From JAATFS01 sp037145635 (lineage in GTDB: Bacteria > Pseudomonadota > Gammaproteobacteria > Xanthomonadales > Xanthomonadaceae): a stretch of DNA of 64,000 nt. Positions 52,360-61,033 of the stretch are shown here, one piece after another. The DNA lies in assembly GCA_037145635.1 (NCBI GenBank), contig JBBCXB010000001.1, positions 496,001-560,000 of the forward strand. Reading direction: 5' to 3'. The stretch's first letter is position 1; each line of letters opens with the position of its first letter. The translations under genes were made by a program, and so were the position numbers. The notes below the pieces were generated by a model that made no database searches, had not been told where the DNA came from, and saw only the letters and a list, made by a program, of their open reading frames with translations.

Positions 52360-53361
52360 TTAAACCACCTTGGCGCGCAACAGGTCGTGAATGTTAAGCG
52401 CGCCGACCGCGCGCTGCTGCGCGTCGACCACGATCAGCCCGGTGATCTTGTGCGTCTCCATCAGCCGCGCCGCCTCGGCGGCGAGCTGGTCGGCGCCGAT
52501 CGTGCGCGGGTGGCGGGTCATCACGTCGGCGATGCCGGCGTTGCGCACGTCGATGTCGCTGTCCAGCGCGCGGCGCAGGTCGCCGTCGGTGAACAGGCCG
52601 ATCAGCCGGTCCTGGCTGTCGACCACCGCGGTCATGCCCAGGCGCTTGCGGCTCATCTCCATCAGCGCCTCGCTGAGGCTGGCGTCCTCGCGCACGCGCG
52701 GCAGCTCCTCGCCGCTGTGCATCACGTCGGTGATGTGCAGCAGCAGGCGCCGGCCCAGGCTGCCGGCCGGGTGCGAGCGCGCGAAGTCGTCGGCGGTGAA
52801 GCCGCGCGCGTCCAGCAGCGCCACCGCCAGGGCGTCGCCCATCGCCAGCGACGCGGTGGTGCTGGAGGTGGGCGCCAGGTCCAGCGGGCAGGCCTCGGCC
52901 GGCACGCTGACATCCAGGTGCACGTCGGCCGCCAGCGCCAGCGAGGAGCGCGCGCGCCCGGTCATGGCGATGATCGGATTGCCCTGGCGCTTGAGCACCG
53001 GCAGCAGCATCCGCACCTCGTCGGACTCGCCCGAATACGACAGCGCCAGCACCACGTCGGCCTCGGTGATCATGCCCAGGTCGCCATGGCCGGCCTCGCC
53101 CGGATGCACGAAGAACGCCGGCGTGCCGGTGGAGGCCAGGGTCGCGGCGATCTTGCGCGCCACGTGCCCCGACTTGCCCATGCCGGTGGCGACGACGCGG
53201 CCGCGCGAGCCCAGCACCAGCCGGCAGGCCGCGGCGAACTCGGTGCCGATGCGGGCCGCCATCGCCGCCAGCGCGCCCTGCTCGATTTCGACCACGCGGC
53301 GGCCGCTGGCGACCAGGCTGGCGTCGTCGGTGGCGGCGGGGGACAGGGGCGAGACGGCCAT
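52360..53361 (-). CDS. kdsD: D-arabinose 5-phosphate isomerase
   Basis: A 333-residue enzyme that makes D-arabinose 5-phosphate for Kdo. It has an N-terminal SIS domain (VVATGMGKSGHVARKIAATL; FVHPGEAGHGDLGMI; ALSYSGESDEVRMLLP) and two C-terminal CBS domains (about 215-330). The ATG at 53361 gives MAVSPLSP. It is divergent from ibaG with a 52-base spacer, which must hold both promoters. Confidence 0.95.
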   Translation of the reverse strand: MAVSPLSPAATDDASLVASGRRVVEIEQGALAAMAARIGTEFAAACRLVLGSRGRVVATGMGKSGHVARKIAATLASTGTPAFFVHPGEAGHGDLGMITEADVVLALSYSGESDEVRMLLPVLKRQGNPIIAMTGRARSSLALAADVHLDVSVPAEACPLDLAPTSSTTASLAMGDALAVALLDARGFTADDFARSHPAGSLGRRLLLHITDVMHSGEELPRVREDASLSEALMEMSRKRLGMTAVVDSQDRLIGLFTDGDLRRALDSDIDVRNAGIADVMTRHPRTIGADQLAAEAARLMETHKITGLIVVDAQQRAVGALNIHDLLRAKVV

Positions 53362-53413
53362 GCGGGGCTCGGTCGAAGGGTAGAATGGCCGCACATTTTA
53401 TTAGGAAAGCCCG

Positions 53414-53656
53414 TTGGACGCCGAAACCATCCGTAAACTCATCGAATCCGGCCTGCCGCAGGCCCGTGCCGAGGTGCAAGGCGACGACGGCGTGCACTTC
53501 GAGGCCACCGTGGTCTGCGAGGCGTTCCGCGGCAAGCTGCCGCTCGCCCGCCACCGCATGGTGTACGCCACCCTGGGCGAGCTCATGGGCGGCGCGATCC
53601 ACGCGCTGCAGCTGAAGACCGTCACCCCCGATGAAGCCGGGACCCAGGATTCGTGA
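53414..53656 (+). CDS. ibaG: BolA family protein IbaG
   Basis: 80 residues of the BolA fold with the stretch DDGVHFEATVVCEAFRGK and KLPLARHRMVYATLGELMGG. BolA-like proteins pair with monothiol glutaredoxins around Fe-S clusters. The start is a TTG at 53414, unusual but supported by AGGAAAG seven bases upstream and by the family N-terminus (MDAETIRKLIESGLP). It precedes murA, the common ibaG-murA order. Confidence 0.92.
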   Translation: MDAETIRKLIESGLPQARAEVQGDDGVHFEATVVCEAFRGKLPLARHRMVYATLGELMGGAIHALQLKTVTPDEAGTQDS

Positions 53657-53679
53657 TGCGGGACGGGCACGCGCCCGTC

Positions 53680-53730
53680 CGCTCCGGTTCCCTCCCGCGA
53701 TCCCCGTCCCCCAATTCCGAATCCCGACCC
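53680..53730. repeat. GGGAATCGGGAAT-type repeat directly before murA
   Basis: The spacer before murA reads as CCC/ATTCC-rich units (GATCCCCGTCCCCCAATTCC, GAATCCCGACCC), the complement of the same GGGATTCGG-type units found between pilT and pilU at 20602-20699. It reaches up to the murA ATG and leaves no visible Shine-Dalgarno sequence. Confidence 0.5.
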
Positions 53731-55005
53731 ATGCAGAAGATCATCGTCACCGGCGGCCGCAGGCTCAACGGTGAAGTCACCATTTCCGGCGCCAAGAACG
53801 CCGTGCTCCCCATCCTGTGCGCCACCCTGCTGGCCGACGCGCCGGTGGAGATCAGCAACGTGCCGCACCTGCACGACGTGATCACCACGGTGAAGCTGCT
53901 GGGCGAACTCGGCGCGGAGGTCAGCATCGACGAGGGCACCCTGGCCCGCGGCAGCTCGATCGTGGTCGACCCGCGCTCGGTCACCCAGCACGTGGCGCCC
54001 TACGAACTGGTCAAGACCATGCGCGCCTCGATCCTGGTGTTGGGGCCGCTGCTGGCCAAGTACGGCGCGGCGGAGGTCTCGCTGCCCGGCGGCTGCGCGA
54101 TCGGCTCGCGCCCGGTGGACCAGCACATCAAGGGCCTGCAGGCGCTGGGTGCGGAGATCAGCGTCGAGAACGGCTACATCAAGGCCTCCAGCAACGGGCG
54201 CCTGAAGGGCGGGCGCTTCGTGTTCGACATGGTCAGCGTCACCGGCACCGAGAACGTGCTGATGGCCGCGACCCTGGCCGAGGGCACTTCGGTGCTGGAG
54301 AACGCGGCGATGGAGCCGGAGGTCACCGACCTGGCCGACTGCCTGATCGCCCTGGGCGCCCGGATCGAGGGCGCCGGCACGCCGCGGATCGTGGTGCACG
54401 GCGTCGAGCGCCTGGGCGGCGGCCGCCACGCGGTGCTGCCCGACCGCATCGAGACCGGCACCTTCCTGGTCGCCGCGGCGATGACCGGCGGCCGCGTCAC
54501 CGTGCGCCGCGCGCGCCCGCAGACGCTGGACGCGGTGCTCGACAAGCTGGTCGAGGCCGGCGCCGAGATCAGTGTCGATGCCGACAGCATCACCCTGGAC
54601 ATGAAGGGCCAGCGCCCGCGCGCGGTGAGCCTGACCACCGCGCCGTACCCCGCGTTCCCCACCGACATGCAGGCGCAGTTCATGGCGCTCAACTGCGTGG
54701 CCGACGGGGTCGGCGTGATCAACGAGACGATCTTCGAGAACCGCTTCATGCACGTCAACGAGCTGCTGCGGCTCGGGGCGGACATCCAGGTCGAGGGCCA
54801 CACCGCGATCGTGCGCGGCAACGAGCGGCTGAGCGGGGCGCCGGTGATGGCCACCGACCTGCGCGCCTCGGCCTCGCTGATCCTGGCCGGGCTGGTGGCC
54901 GAGGGCGATACGACCATCGACCGCATCTACCACCTGGACCGTGGCTACGAGAACATCGAGGAGAAGCTGGGGGCGCTGGGCGCGACCATCCGGCGCGAGG
55001 CATGA
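53731..55005 (+). CDS. murA: UDP-N-acetylglucosamine 1-carboxyvinyltransferase
   Basis: A 424-residue enzyme that transfers enolpyruvate to UDP-GlcNAc, the first committed step of peptidoglycan synthesis. It has the substrate lysine in ISGAKNAVLP, and the fosfomycin-targeted catalytic Cys122 in LPGGCAIGSRPVDQHI, so fosfomycin binding is expected. YPAFPTDMQAQFMAL and the C-terminal IYHLDRGYENIEEKL are also present. The ATG at 53731 has no ribosome binding site because a repeat abuts it. Overlaps the next gene by 4 bases. Confidence 0.97.
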   Translation: MQKIIVTGGRRLNGEVTISGAKNAVLPILCATLLADAPVEISNVPHLHDVITTVKLLGELGAEVSIDEGTLARGSSIVVDPRSVTQHVAPYELVKTMRASILVLGPLLAKYGAAEVSLPGGCAIGSRPVDQHIKGLQALGAEISVENGYIKASSNGRLKGGRFVFDMVSVTGTENVLMAATLAEGTSVLENAAMEPEVTDLADCLIALGARIEGAGTPRIVVHGVERLGGGRHAVLPDRIETGTFLVAAAMTGGRVTVRRARPQTLDAVLDKLVEAGAEISVDADSITLDMKGQRPRAVSLTTAPYPAFPTDMQAQFMALNCVADGVGVINETIFENRFMHVNELLRLGADIQVEGHTAIVRGNERLSGAPVMATDLRASASLILAGLVAEGDTTIDRIYHLDRGYENIEEKLGALGATIRREA

Positions 55006-55307
55006 TCCTGCGCGGCCGCTTCACCGGCCGTCGCAAGGCGCTGGCGGTGGTGATGCTGCTGATCCTGGCGTGGCTGGCCTATGCCTGGCATGCCGGCATG
55101 GCCATCACCCAGGGCGTGGAGACCCGCGACATGGACTGGAACGCCGACGGCACCACCAGCCGCGACGAGATCGCCCAGGCGTTCTACGCGGTGGCGGTGA
55201 AGAAGACCGTCGAGGGCAACCGCCACTGCAGCCTGTTCTACTGGCGCGGCAGCGGCGAGCAGATCCGCATGGACTGCAAGACCGTGTTCGCCACCGGCAA
55301 GCCGTAG
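55002..55307 (+). CDS. Small membrane-anchored protein with one EF-hand-like loop
   Basis: 101 residues: a basic N-terminus, one membrane helix (about 13-30, ALAVVMLLILAWLAYAW) and a periplasmic part. Residues about 46-57 (DWNADGTTSRDE) follow the 12-residue EF-hand loop pattern DxNxDGxxxxxE. Two cysteines (HCSLFYW and MDCKTVF) could form a disulfide. The ATG overlaps the murA stop by 4 bases, so it is coupled to murA. No named family is recognised. Confidence 0.75.
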   Translation: MILRGRFTGRRKALAVVMLLILAWLAYAWHAGMAITQGVETRDMDWNADGTTSRDEIAQAFYAVAVKKTVEGNRHCSLFYWRGSGEQIRMDCKTVFATGKP

Positions 55308-55748
55308 CCGGCCGATGGCCGTGCCCGCGGACGGCCGGTACGGCTCGAGCACTGCCGGCGCGGGGCCGCGGCTATGGATCGGGGTCGCCGGCCGCCCGCG
55401 GCGATGACAAAGTTGAACGGAAGCTGTCTGGTCGCGTGGGCGAACGGTGGCGGCCGTCATTTCTTGGCAGGCCGGCCACGCACGGATCGACCGGCTGAAA
55501 CGGCAGGGGTGCGGCGCTTTCGGCCGTGCCGGGTGCCGCGGCCGCGCGCTGCCGACGGAGCCGCGTGTCGGCCTGTGTCGGCGCCTGCGATTCGATTCGC
55601 AGTGGGGAAATGTTCATCGGGAAGGCGCTCGTTAGATTCGCGCTAAGTCTTCGTGCAGGGATTGTTCACCTGCACGGGCACGAACCCGCCGCACGCACGT
55701 GCCGTTGCGCCGTGTGCGGCGTCTCCCGCGACGAACCGCAGAGCCCTC
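55308..55748. other. Upstream region of the TonB receptor gene
   Basis: 441 bases without a convincing gene; the last 150 contain the probable promoter (GTTAGATTCGCGCTAAG around 55631-55647) and a stem-loop described separately. Open frames here are high-GC shadows. Confidence 0.5.
55652..55676 (+). promoter_or_regulatory. Stem-loop in the leader of the TonB receptor gene
   Basis: CGTGCAGG (55652-55659) and CCTGCACG (55669-55676) form a perfect 8-base-pair stem with a 9-base loop, about 75 bases before the start codon. It could be an operator dyad or an RNA hairpin in the 5' leader; the sequence alone does not decide. Confidence 0.5.
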
Positions 55749-58733
55749 ATGAGCCGATCCCGCATTCCTCCGTCTTCCGTCCTCAAGCGCACCGTCCTGG
55801 CGACGGTGCTCGGGCTGTGCCTGGCGCACGCGCCCGCCATGGCGCAGAGCACCGCCGGCGACATCGTCGGCAGCGCTCCCTATGCCGCCGGCGCGCAGGT
55901 GCAGATCAAAGGGCTGAGTTCGGGCCTGTCCCGCACCGTCGCGCTGGGAGCGGACGGCAAGTTCCGGATCTCCGCGCTGCCGATCGGCAACTACGAGCTG
56001 AGCCTGGTCGAGGCGGACCGCGTGGTGTCGACGCGGCAGGTATCGGTGGTGGCCGGGCAGACCGCCCAGGCCAGCTTCGATGCGTCCAAGGACATGGATA
56101 CCGTGGTGGTGCGCGCGCCGATGGTCGTCAACGGCATCGACACCAGCAGCGTCGAGTCGCGCAGCACCTTCACCGCCGAACAGCTCAACGAGCTGCCGGT
56201 CCCGCGCGACGTCAGCAGCGTCGCCCGGCTCACGCCCGGCACCAGCCAGGGCAGCGGCTACTTCGGCAACCTCAACTCGTTCGGCGGCGCCTCCGTGGCG
56301 GAGAACAGCTACTACGTCAACGGCATGAACGTGACCGACTCGTACGACTACCTGTCGTTCAGCGAGGTGCCGTGGCAGGCGATCGACCAGCTCGACGTGC
56401 AGACCGGCGGCTATGGCGCCGAGTACGGGTTTTCCACCGGCGGGGTGACCAGCGTCAACATCAAGCGCGGCACCAACGAGTGGCATGGCGGCGTCAGCAT
56501 CGATTCGGCGCCCGACGCGCTGCGCGCCCACCTGGACGACGAGACGTTCCGCGACGGCAGCCTGTACCGCGCGCTCAGCAAGAACAAGACCAGCAGCAAC
56601 ACGTATTCGATCTGGGAAGGCGGCCCGCTGATCGAGGACAAACTCTACATCTTTGCCATCGGCCAGCTGACCAGGAATACCGGCAGCAGCTGGAACGGCC
56701 GTGCCTCGACGACCGGCACCACCTCGACCTCGTACGACTACGACGCCTCCAAGCCGTACAAGCTGGTCAAGCTGGACTGGTACCTCAACGACAGCAACCA
56801 TCTCGAATACACCGGCTTCGACAACAGCAGCCGCACGTCCTACGCGTACTACAACGTCGGCTACGGCGACGACAACTCGGCCTACCGCACCACCTACAAC
56901 GGGCGGCTGATCTCCAAGAGCGGAGGGCCCACGCACATCTTCAAGTGGACGAGCAACCTGACCGACGACCTGACCATGGCCCTGCAGTACGGCCGCATGA
57001 AGACCAAGAGCGAGCAGTCGCTCGTCAGTCCGAATGGCTCGACGACCCGCTACGACGGCGACGTGACCTCCACCGGCAGCGGCTGTCCCTACGTGTACTA
57101 CGCGTCCCGCTATACCGGGTCGCAGAACAGCTGCTATATCAGCTCGTCGCTGGGCGTGGACAACGGCTACAGCCAGCGCGAGGACTACCGGCTCGACTTC
57201 GACTGGGTGCTCGGCGACCACGAGCTGAAGTTCGGCTACGACTACAACGACTTCACCGCCAAGCAGGGGTCCTCCTACTCCGGCGGCCATTACTACTATT
57301 ACTACAACGACAATTACGTCTACGACTACGTCTACAAGACCGGCGGCAAGGTCGAGGTCAAGCAGAACTCCTGGTACGTGCAGGACCACTGGCACGTCAC
57401 CGACAATTTCCTGCTGTCCCTGGGCGTGCGCAACGACTCGTTCGAGAACTACAACACCTCCGGGCAGGTCTTCGTCAAACAGGACAATATCTGGCAGCCG
57501 CGCCTCGGTTTCTCGTGGGACGTGGCGGGCGACGGGTCCTCGCGCCTCTACGGCAACCTGGGTCGCTATGCGCTGCCGATCGCGGCCAACGTGGCGCTGC
57601 GTGCGGCCAGCGCGTCGATCTACTCGGAGACCCTCTATACCTATACCGGCGTGAGCGCCACCGGCGTGCCGACCGGCACTTCCCAGGTCGGCGAGACCGC
57701 CTACTACAACGGCGAGGACGGTTCGACGCCCAGCGCCAGCTCGGTCACCAGCAAGGACCTGAAGCCCTACACGCAGGACGAGGCCATCCTGGGCTACCAG
57801 CACACGCTGGCCGTCGACAACGACTGGCTGAACGGCTGGGTGCTCGGCATCAAGGCCACCTACCGCAACATCCACAATGCGATCGACGACAGCTGCTCCA
57901 GCCAGGCCCTGTACAACGCCGCCAACGAAGCGGGCTACGACACCTCGAACTGGGATGACGAATGGACCACGCCATCGGGGATCGCCGGATGCTGGCTCTA
58001 CAACCCGGGCAGCAGTTCGACCATAACGACCGACGTGGACGGCGATGGCGCCGCCGAGACCGTCACCATGTCGGCCAGTGCCCTGGGTCCCAAGGCCAAG
58101 CGGACCTACAAGGCAGTGACCCTCAGTGCGGAGAAGGCCACCGACCGGTGGTACGGCAACGTCAGCTACACCTGGTCCAAGAGCCAGGGCAACTACGAGG
58201 GCCTAGTCAAGTCCAGCAACGGCCAGGACGATACCGGCACCACCGCGGACTTCGACTTCGCGCAGATCATGCAGGGCGCCTACGGCTATCTCGCCAACGA
58301 TCACCGCCACAGCCTGAAGGCCTACGGCGGCTACAAGTTCACCCCCGAGTGGCAGCTGGGCGTGAACCTGGAGGTGCAGTCGGGCGCGCCGATCAGTTGC
58401 TTCGGCGGCGGCTACGGCACGTTCGATAGCTACTACGGCTATTACAGCCAGTACCACTACTGCAACGGCGAACTCAGCGAGCAGGGCAGCCAGGGCCGCA
58501 CGCCGTGGACCTTCACCCTGAGCCCGAACCTGGTCTACAAGCCCGAGGCGGTGAAGGGGCTGACCGCGCAGCTGTCGGTGCTCAACCTGTTCAACAACGT
58601 CAAGCCGCTGCAGGTGTACCAGACCTACGAGCGCGTGACGTCCGCCGGTACCACCTACTACGACTACTACAAGCTGGGGCAGTACTACCAGACCCCGCGC
58701 TACGTGCGCCTGCAGCTGATGTACGAGTGGTGA
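55749..58733 (+). CDS. Oar-like TonB-dependent outer membrane receptor
   Basis: A 994-residue outer-membrane protein. Signal peptide (about 1-33, ending APAMAQ), a carboxypeptidase-regulatory-like beta-sandwich (about 36-108), a plug domain (about 115-235; LNELPVPRDVSSVARLTPGT, YYVNGMNVTDSYDYLSF, GGYGAEYGFSTGG) and a 22-strand-type barrel ending in the aromatic LQLMYEW. The Oar-type arrangement is frequent in Xanthomonas-group bacteria and often imports peptides or glycans; the ligand here is unknown. The barrel is very rich in Tyr, with the run HYYYYYNDNYVYDYVY near residue 515-530. It stands alone and is followed by a symmetrical terminator. Confidence 0.93.
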   Translation: MSRSRIPPSSVLKRTVLATVLGLCLAHAPAMAQSTAGDIVGSAPYAAGAQVQIKGLSSGLSRTVALGADGKFRISALPIGNYELSLVEADRVVSTRQVSVVAGQTAQASFDASKDMDTVVVRAPMVVNGIDTSSVESRSTFTAEQLNELPVPRDVSSVARLTPGTSQGSGYFGNLNSFGGASVAENSYYVNGMNVTDSYDYLSFSEVPWQAIDQLDVQTGGYGAEYGFSTGGVTSVNIKRGTNEWHGGVSIDSAPDALRAHLDDETFRDGSLYRALSKNKTSSNTYSIWEGGPLIEDKLYIFAIGQLTRNTGSSWNGRASTTGTTSTSYDYDASKPYKLVKLDWYLNDSNHLEYTGFDNSSRTSYAYYNVGYGDDNSAYRTTYNGRLISKSGGPTHIFKWTSNLTDDLTMALQYGRMKTKSEQSLVSPNGSTTRYDGDVTSTGSGCPYVYYASRYTGSQNSCYISSSLGVDNGYSQREDYRLDFDWVLGDHELKFGYDYNDFTAKQGSSYSGGHYYYYYNDNYVYDYVYKTGGKVEVKQNSWYVQDHWHVTDNFLLSLGVRNDSFENYNTSGQVFVKQDNIWQPRLGFSWDVAGDGSSRLYGNLGRYALPIAANVALRAASASIYSETLYTYTGVSATGVPTGTSQVGETAYYNGEDGSTPSASSVTSKDLKPYTQDEAILGYQHTLAVDNDWLNGWVLGIKATYRNIHNAIDDSCSSQALYNAANEAGYDTSNWDDEWTTPSGIAGCWLYNPGSSSTITTDVDGDGAAETVTMSASALGPKAKRTYKAVTLSAEKATDRWYGNVSYTWSKSQGNYEGLVKSSNGQDDTGTTADFDFAQIMQGAYGYLANDHRHSLKAYGGYKFTPEWQLGVNLEVQSGAPISCFGGGYGTFDSYYGYYSQYHYCNGELSEQGSQGRTPWTFTLSPNLVYKPEAVKGLTAQLSVLNLFNNVKPLQVYQTYERVTSAGTTYYDYYKLGQYYQTPRYVRLQLMYEW

Positions 58734-58778
58734 GCGCGCGCTAGGCGTTCGCTCTGCGCGGTTCGATGCGCGCAACAG

Positions 58779-58804
58779 GAAACGGCCCCGATCGGGGCCG
58801 TTTC
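58779..58804 (+). terminator. Palindromic terminator after the TonB receptor gene
   Basis: A fully palindromic 26-base element (GAAACGGCCCC / GGGGCCGTTTC around GATC), 45 bases after the stop. It is followed by TTCC on the plus strand. The convergent DUF3108 gene ends 24 bases further, so it may work for both directions. Confidence 0.88.
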
Positions 58805-58827
58805 TTCCAGACCGGCGTGCCTCGGCC

Positions 58828-59511
58828 TTACCTCAGCGACTTGATCGTCAGGTCCAGCGCATCCTGGCCGTTTTCCTTCTGCAGCAGGCGCGCCGGCACC
58901 GGCAGGTCGGGCACCACCCAGGCGATCAGTTCCTTCTCGCCGTCCACGCGCGAGACCTTGGTGGCCTGCTGCGGCTTGCCGTTGACGGTGATGGTCTCCT
59001 TGCCGACGACCTTGTAGCTCATCGGCTTGATCCGGCCCTCGTCCACCATGCGGTAGTTCAGCGGCTTGCCCGCCGCCAGGTCGCGCGCGATCGCCAGGTT
59101 GATCAGCAGCGCATCCATGTCGCCGGACTTGAGCTTGACCGGGCCGCGGCGGTCGCCCTTGACGTCGCCGCTCCAGGTCGCCTGGCCGCTGGCCCAGTCG
59201 TACTTGGCGTCCACGTTCTTCTTCTTCACCAGCAGCGAGGACTTGTCGCTGGAGCTCAGCGGCCGCAGGGTGCCGTCGCGCTCCTCGAACGTGGTGCTCT
59301 GGCTGAGGTTGGCCAACTGGTTCTGGATCGTCAGCGTGTAGCGCCACTGGTTGGCGCCGGCCGAGGCCAGCGTCATCACGCCGTTGGCCTGCATGCCCAT
59401 GTAGCTGGCCTGGTAGTCGGCCTGGAACGGCTGGATCGCCAGCGCGGGCAGGCTGGCCAGCGCCAGGCCGGCGGCGGCGATCACGGAAAGCGGGCGGGAA
59501 AGGTGCTTCAT
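58828..59511 (-). CDS. DUF3108 domain periplasmic protein
   Basis: 227 residues with a signal peptide (MKHLSRPLSVIAAAGLALAS, cleavage after ALA). The DUF3108 pattern is QPFQADYQASYMGMQANGVM, then FEERDGTLRPLSSSD, YDWASGQATWSGDVKG and YRMVDEGRIKPMSYKV. Function unknown. The paralogue at 59515 lies 3 bases upstream, so the two form a tandem pair, probably one transcript. Confidence 0.88.
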   Translation of the reverse strand: MKHLSRPLSVIAAAGLALASLPALAIQPFQADYQASYMGMQANGVMTLASAGANQWRYTLTIQNQLANLSQSTTFEERDGTLRPLSSSDKSSLLVKKKNVDAKYDWASGQATWSGDVKGDRRGPVKLKSGDMDALLINLAIARDLAAGKPLNYRMVDEGRIKPMSYKVVGKETITVNGKPQQATKVSRVDGEKELIAWVVPDLPVPARLLQKENGQDALDLTIKSLR

Positions 59512-59514
59512 GGC

Positions 59515-60315
59515 TCAGACTCCTTGGTATTCGACCAGGCGCAGATCGACCTGATCCTCACCTTTGTCACGTTGCAGGATGCGCACCGGGGTGGGGACCC
59601 CGTTGGCGATCCACAGGATGGTTTCGTTGTCGCCGCCGTTGACGCGGTATACGCGCAGGGCGTCGTAGCTGATGTCGCCCACCTGCACGAGCTCGGTGGC
59701 GTCGGCGGCGCGGTAGTCGTGCTGGCGGACCCGGCCCACGTCCACGTAGCGGTAGTGCAGGGTGCTGCCGGGCCGGGCGTCGCGCATCAGCGACAGGTTC
59801 AGCAGCAGCGCGCTCTGGTCGCCGCGCTGCAGCGGGATCGGCTGCTGGCGCTCCTTCTTCACGTCGCCCTGCCACTGCGCGCTGCCGGCCTTCCAGTCGT
59901 AGGTGCCGACGACCTTCTTGCCGAAGAACACCGCCTTCTTGACCGTGCTCTGGGTCAGCGGCACATAGGTGGCGCCCTGGTCCTGGAACACCGTGCTCTG
60001 CTCCAGGTTGAGGCCGAGCACGCTGGCGAAGCCCTTGCGGCCGCGCACGGCCAGGTCCACCCGCCACTGGTCGCCGTCGCCGTGCGACACCTGCAAGGTG
60101 GCATCGCCGGCCTCCTTGCCGCGGTAGAACGCCTGGTAGCTGGCGCTGAACGGCTGCAGCGCGGGCGCGGTCCAGCTGGCCGCGGCCGGCGGCGCTGCGG
60201 CGGGCGTCGCCGCCGGGGCGGCCGGGGCGGCCGGGGCGGTCTGTGCGCTGCCCGGGCCGATCGGGACCAGCACGCAGGCGGTGAGCAGGGCGATCTTCAG
60301 GGAGAGGGTGTTCAT
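59515..60315 (-). CDS. DUF3108 domain periplasmic protein with Ala/Pro-rich linker
   Basis: 266 residues. A signal peptide (MNTLSLKIALLTACVLVPIG) is followed by an Ala/Pro linker (about 25-47) and a DUF3108 domain (LQPFSASYQAFYRGKEAGDA; YDWKAGSAQWQGDVKKERQ; HYRYVDVGRVRQHDY). It is clearly paralogous to the downstream gene, matching block for block. The ATG at 60315 begins the signal peptide; a frame 16 codons longer is unlikely. Function unknown. Confidence 0.87.
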   Translation of the reverse strand: MNTLSLKIALLTACVLVPIGPGSAQTAPAAPAAPAATPAAAPPAAASWTAPALQPFSASYQAFYRGKEAGDATLQVSHGDGDQWRVDLAVRGRKGFASVLGLNLEQSTVFQDQGATYVPLTQSTVKKAVFFGKKVVGTYDWKAGSAQWQGDVKKERQQPIPLQRGDQSALLLNLSLMRDARPGSTLHYRYVDVGRVRQHDYRAADATELVQVGDISYDALRVYRVNGGDNETILWIANGVPTPVRILQRDKGEDQVDLRLVEYQGV

Positions 60316-60379
60316 GCGCAGGAAGTGGGGGCGAAGGACCGAGGATGCCCGAAGCCGGATCAATGCGACGTATCCGTGT

Positions 60380-61033
60380 TCAGCGCGCGAGATGGTCGTC
60401 CGAATCTAGTCGCAGGGGAGTAAACAGGCACTGACCGTCCAGGTGGATCGCGCCGTCGCGTTCACGGACCCGGCCGCCGGCGAGCAGTTCCAGGCTGGCG
60501 ATCAGCAGCGGGTGCTCGCGGGCCAGCACCCTGGCACCCAGGGTCTCGGGGCTGTCGCCGGGCTGCACCGGCACCCGCACCTGGGCGATCACGCCGCCGG
60601 CATCGAGCTCGGGCACCACCACGTGCACGCTGGCGCCGTGCTCGCGGTCGCCGGCCTCCAGCGCCCGGGCGTGGGTGTGCAGGCCGCGGTGGCGCGGCAG
60701 CAGCGAAGGGTGGATGTTGACCATGCGCCCGGCGAAGCGGCGCACCAGGGCCTCGCCGAGGATGCGCATGTAGCCGGCGCAGACCACCCAGTCGGGGCGG
60801 GCGGCGGCGAGCGCGTCGCCGAGCGCGGCGTCGAACGCGGCGCGGTCGGGGAAGTCGCGCGGCAGCGCCGCCCAGCGGCGTTCCGCCGGCACCCGCGCCA
60901 GCGCGGCGGCCTGCGGCCGGTCGGAAAACACCCCGACCACCTCGGCGTCGAGCCGGCCCGCGCCGATCGCGTCGAGGATGGCCTGCAGGTTGCTGCCGCG
61001 GCCGGAGGCCAGCACCGCCAGGCGTGTGCTCAT
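60380..61033 (-). CDS. purN: Phosphoribosylglycinamide formyltransferase
   Basis: A 217-residue enzyme that formylates GAR with 10-formyl-THF in purine synthesis. It has LAVLASGRGSNLQAILDAI, the catalytic Asn-His region MVNIHPSLLPRHRGLHTH, and the Asp loop GASVHVVVPELDAGGVIAQ. The ATG at 61033 overlaps the stop of the upstream membrane-protein gene by 4 bases. Confidence 0.96.
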   Translation of the reverse strand: MSTRLAVLASGRGSNLQAILDAIGAGRLDAEVVGVFSDRPQAAALARVPAERRWAALPRDFPDRAAFDAALGDALAAARPDWVVCAGYMRILGEALVRRFAGRMVNIHPSLLPRHRGLHTHARALEAGDREHGASVHVVVPELDAGGVIAQVRVPVQPGDSPETLGARVLAREHPLLIASLELLAGGRVRERDGAIHLDGQCLFTPLRLDSDDHLAR

